A stretch of DNA of 64,000 nucleotides from Tetrahymena elliotti 4EA (taxonomy: Eukaryota; Ciliophora; Oligohymenophorea; Hymenostomatida; Tetrahymenidae): positions 160,753 to 224,752 of the forward strand of contig JH720366.1 in NCBI GenBank assembly GCA_000231825.2. The letters run 5' to 3'. Under the pieces are notes generated by a model, which was not told the origin of the DNA, did not search any database, and saw nothing but the letters and a program-made list of their open reading frames with translations. This document shows positions 60,901-64,000 of the stretch, in pieces. Position numbers and translations under genes: made by a program. How positions within the stretch are numbered: position 1 is the stretch's first letter; every line of letters begins with the position of its first letter.

Positions 60901-63094
60901 ATTCTTTAATTACAAAGTTGCTTCAAAAAAAAAATTTATAATTTATTTTCAGATCAAAACATTAATTTTATAAATTTACAAGATTATTTTTTAATAAATG
61001 ATAAGAATTTAAATAAAACAAAAATACTTATTAAATTAATAATTTTTTAGTAAAGAATAATTTTTTTTTCTAATCGAATATTTGAAGAATAATCTAGTTT
61101 TAGAAATATTAACAAGTTTTTTTGATATCTGATTGATGATAAATATTATTTAATAAATAAACAGCTACTTAGAACACAAGAAGGATAATATTCTGTACTA
61201 AAAGATGTCTAATAAAGATTTTTTAAATAGCTTCCTTGATCATATTCTTAACGATATAACTACACACACTATGGCTGAGTAGTCCTTAAAGCCTAAAAAT
61301 ATTTTCAACACAGCTGATCTGATTTTCTAACAAGAATTTTTGAAGGTATATTAATATAATTTAAAAGGTTTCATAAATTTATTTTTATCTTTTATTTAAA
61401 AGAATTTCAAGAAAAAAAATTTCTTTAGTGACGGGCCTTCCTTTTTCCACATGAAGTTGCTCAAAAAAGTATTTGGGCTTCTTGGTATGCAATTTTTCGA
61501 AGTTGCTAAGGTGCATTTAGAGAAACATAAGAATGATTACTCTACTTTAGAAGGATCTACTATTATGAATGTTTTGACATTTAGTTGTTTACTTGGTATT
61601 TTCTAGATAGAATAGGATGCTACATAGTAAGAAAAAGAAGAAACTTACAAATATCTTATGGAAATAATCATTGATAGAATTTATTAACTTAACTTAGAGT
61701 AATTTGCTTACTTTATGAAATACTTAGAGACAGTAATTGAAAGTATTTCTTTTAAAGAATCTTAGAAAATACTTGATGACATTTATTCATCTCCTAAATT
61801 AAGCAACTAATAAGATCCTAAATACCAACGTTATCTCTACACCAAGCTTCTCTAACTCAATAAGTTTAATGTTAAAAATTAAGAAATCTTAGATGGACTA
61901 ATTGTTGAGTTGTAAACAGTTAATCCCTTGTCTATTCAATAGCTTCCTATTTACAATCTAGTTCACAATGCTGTTTGGTCGTAATAATAAACTATTTATT
62001 TTTATTAAAATAACATTATAATTTAAAAAATATAGATATCATTAGATTCCTATTGATATGAACTTCTGTTAAAAGTACAACATTATTAAAGACATCGATC
62101 AATTAGTTGATCAAGGAAAATTAAGAAAAATAGACTCTTTCTAAGCCATTAAGATCAATACTAATATTAATCAAATTTATGATTTTATTGTTAAATAATT
62201 AAACTCAGATGATCCTGAAATTAAAAAGAAATATTATCGTCTTTCCAAAGTCTTTTCTTCAATCTTTAAAGAGGATCATCTTTTCAAAACAGAAATTTAC
62301 AATTCAATGAAAGACCTCTTCCCTTACTTTATTGAATTTAAGGTAACTTTTATTCATCCTCTTTGTGATTATTTATATGATTGATTTTTTTACTTTTTCT
62401 AGGAAGAAGAAATTGCAGATGCCCAACTTGTTTAAGAATTCTGGTCAAATCTTATTTTCTTATCAATTCCTCTTTATAACAAAGAAACTGTCTTAGAGTT
62501 GCTCGATTTGTGCTACAAAAACTTCAAAAACACTAATTGGAGAATTCGTTAGAGAGCCCTTCTTTTCAATCAAGTAAATAATAAATCTTTAAATTCTTAA
62601 AATTATTCAAAATTTTTAATATTAAATAAAAGTTTATTGCATTCTTCAACTTGTACAGAATTGGTGATTTTAACTACATTGATCCTCTTTTGGAGCTGAT
62701 GAATGATGAATAAAAGCAAAACAAATCCATAGCTTAGAAAGTCTTATCACTAGTCATTAAAACCCTTCCGGTAGAACAAGTAGGAGGTTTCGTAGAAAGA
62801 ATGTAAAAGATGGCAGTAAGTGAAGATAAAAACTAAAAAATTATTGCAATTTATTGTCTTATGAGTGTTTTACTTTCTTATCCACATGAAATTAAAGAAT
62901 GGACAGAAAATGCTATTAGAACAATCCTTAAAAATAAAAATATTTCACCTGATACTTTAACCTTACTCAAAGAATTTGGTGCTGCTTTCTTGAGAAATGC
63001 TTTCCACAATAAAGTAGAAAGCAAACTTAAATTACCTGAAGACTTAATTATCAGACTTGAAGAAATCTCTAGACCACATAATTATTTTGCTTGA
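54955..63094 (+). CDS. PA200/Blm10-type proteasome activator
   Basis: PA200/Blm10 is a single-chain HEAT-repeat dome that caps the 20S proteasome without ATP. Start MEVEKGKQGAQ is followed by blocks in family order: LNWQPFWDLVLKMIF, GQLSLLLIRYFLKISRN, the WD..Y-type segment near 56150 and PETEKEKHEKVWKNIHR. An acidic, low-complexity insertion (about 56640-56850, DDDEVNEDDDDEDSDDE) comes next, then many HEAT-like helices. The C-terminal block has LLSYPHEIKEWTENAI and ends RPHNYFA. PA200 and Blm10 end in YYA, the HbYX-type anchor that docks in the 20S alpha-ring pocket, and NYFA fits it. About a dozen introns are present; the largest (60447-61164, 718 nt) joins KKST to TYLEHKKDNI in frame, which shows that the two halves are one gene. 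The coding length, roughly 2,000 aa, is near the family norm. Confidence 0.92.
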
Positions 63095-64000
63095 ATAAAT
63101 TATTCACATAAAGCAATCAATATACAAATAAATAAACAATTGTTTTAAATTTTATGTTTATTTTCAAAACTCTTTCTTATTCATATTTGTAAAATCAATT
63201 TAATAATTTTAATGAATATCACTTTTATTTCCATCAAAATTTTATGTGAATTATTTAAATTATTCTCAAAAAGTGTGGAAATTAAATTTTCTTCTATTTT
63301 TATTATGATAGAGGTGTCATAGAATTCAAGAGAACAACATTTATTACATACAGGAAAAATTCAGTAAAAGAGGAAACACTAAATAAAACTTATAAATTAC
63401 AAACTTCATAGTTGTTATCTTAAAAATCACTTAACTCCAAAAAACTTTTTTTAGTATATATTGTATGCAACTATTAATGCCATTCATAATTAAATTGAAT
63501 ATTTTATTGGTAATAAATAAGTTATCATATATCATGAAAAATCGGCTTCTTTTTAATTTAATTATGAATTTTAAAGTTTTGTAGTATTTAAACTTTGATT
63601 TTTACATATTTGATGTCACCTTTTTTTAATAGTTTTAAAAAATTGTTTCCATATTTTTTTAGTAAATTATACAAAAAATTTTGAAAGTTACTGATTTATG
63701 AAAAGGAAAAATTAGCAAATGATTTAAATTTAATAAATTTAGCTGGAGTTTTATTGATAAAAGTGTATATCAATAAAATTTGCTTAATTTTTTGCTTCTC
63801 ATCTCTTTAAAATTAAGATTTGAATAAATTTTCTATCTTCTTTTTTAACTTTTAAAGATTTAAAGAAGATTTAGATATATTTTTGTATAAATTACCTACT
63901 TCTACTTACAAAATTATTTTAAATTATTTATTCAGAATGAATTAGACAATTTTTCTTTTAAATTTTTTAGGGTATTTTCAGCATTGCTCATTTAATCCAA
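63095..64000. other. A+T-rich 3' flank
   Basis: Downstream of the PA200-like gene: A+T-rich with no frame of note. It contains the polyadenylation region of that gene and ends at the window edge. Confidence 0.5.

Noticed and set aside
1..64000. CRISPR arrays, bacterial operons, ribosome-binding sites and bacterial insertion sequences
   Set aside because: No regularly spaced identical repeats with unique spacers and no prokaryotic gene layout; introns and glutamine TAA/TAG codons show a ciliate nuclear genome.

Overview
The window is nuclear DNA of a ciliate, very probably Tetrahymena or a close oligohymenophorean relative. It is roughly 75-80% A+T. TAA and TAG occur again and again inside otherwise well conserved protein frames where glutamine is expected, and every convincing frame closes on TGA. 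Genes carry short A+T-rich GT..AG introns (mostly 45-250 nt). Standard-code translation breaks these genes into fragments, so all calls here use code 6 (only TGA = stop). I cannot tell macronuclear from micronuclear sequence with certainty.

Left arm, 1-8 kb: two decayed minus-strand copies of a six-transmembrane, cyclic-nucleotide-binding-domain cation channel. The first (929-4830) keeps most domains but has a ruined selectivity filter and a frameshift. The second (5987-7960) keeps only its ends. Next come COQ3 (ubiquinone O-methyltransferase), a leucine-rich-repeat (LRR) gene whose last exon is duplicated downstream, and HID1 (a Golgi/dense-core-vesicle trafficking factor), whose second intron contains a GC-rich block flanked by inverted G/C tracts. 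All of these are on the minus strand.

Middle, 16-38 kb: a possible small gene, a plus-strand PRCC-like nuclear protein, a minus-strand PDK1-type AGC kinase with a PH-like tail and a large activation-loop insertion, about 5.6 kb with no solid gene, and a 10.6-kb minus-strand gene for a giant secreted/membrane protein. That protein has a signal peptide, a Cys-rich stalk, a probable beta-propeller region, parallel beta-helix repeats, a GYWR/EGF-like module and a multi-pass C-terminus. One of its introns holds a small inverted-repeat element.

Right arm, 39-64 kb: a broken membrane-protein gene, a membrane-anchored aspartyl-protease homologue lacking the catalytic signature, a tiny Cys-rich single-pass protein, a possible papain-like-fold membrane protein, a second LRR gene, a Gln-rich coiled-coil protein, and a large PA200/Blm10 proteasome activator gene ending in a HbYX-like C-terminus.

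The genes do not form an operon or one pathway; this is ordinary eukaryotic gene order. The recurrent theme is lineage-specific family turnover: duplicated channels, LRR exons and surface proteins, several with lost active residues, beside slowly evolving housekeeping genes.
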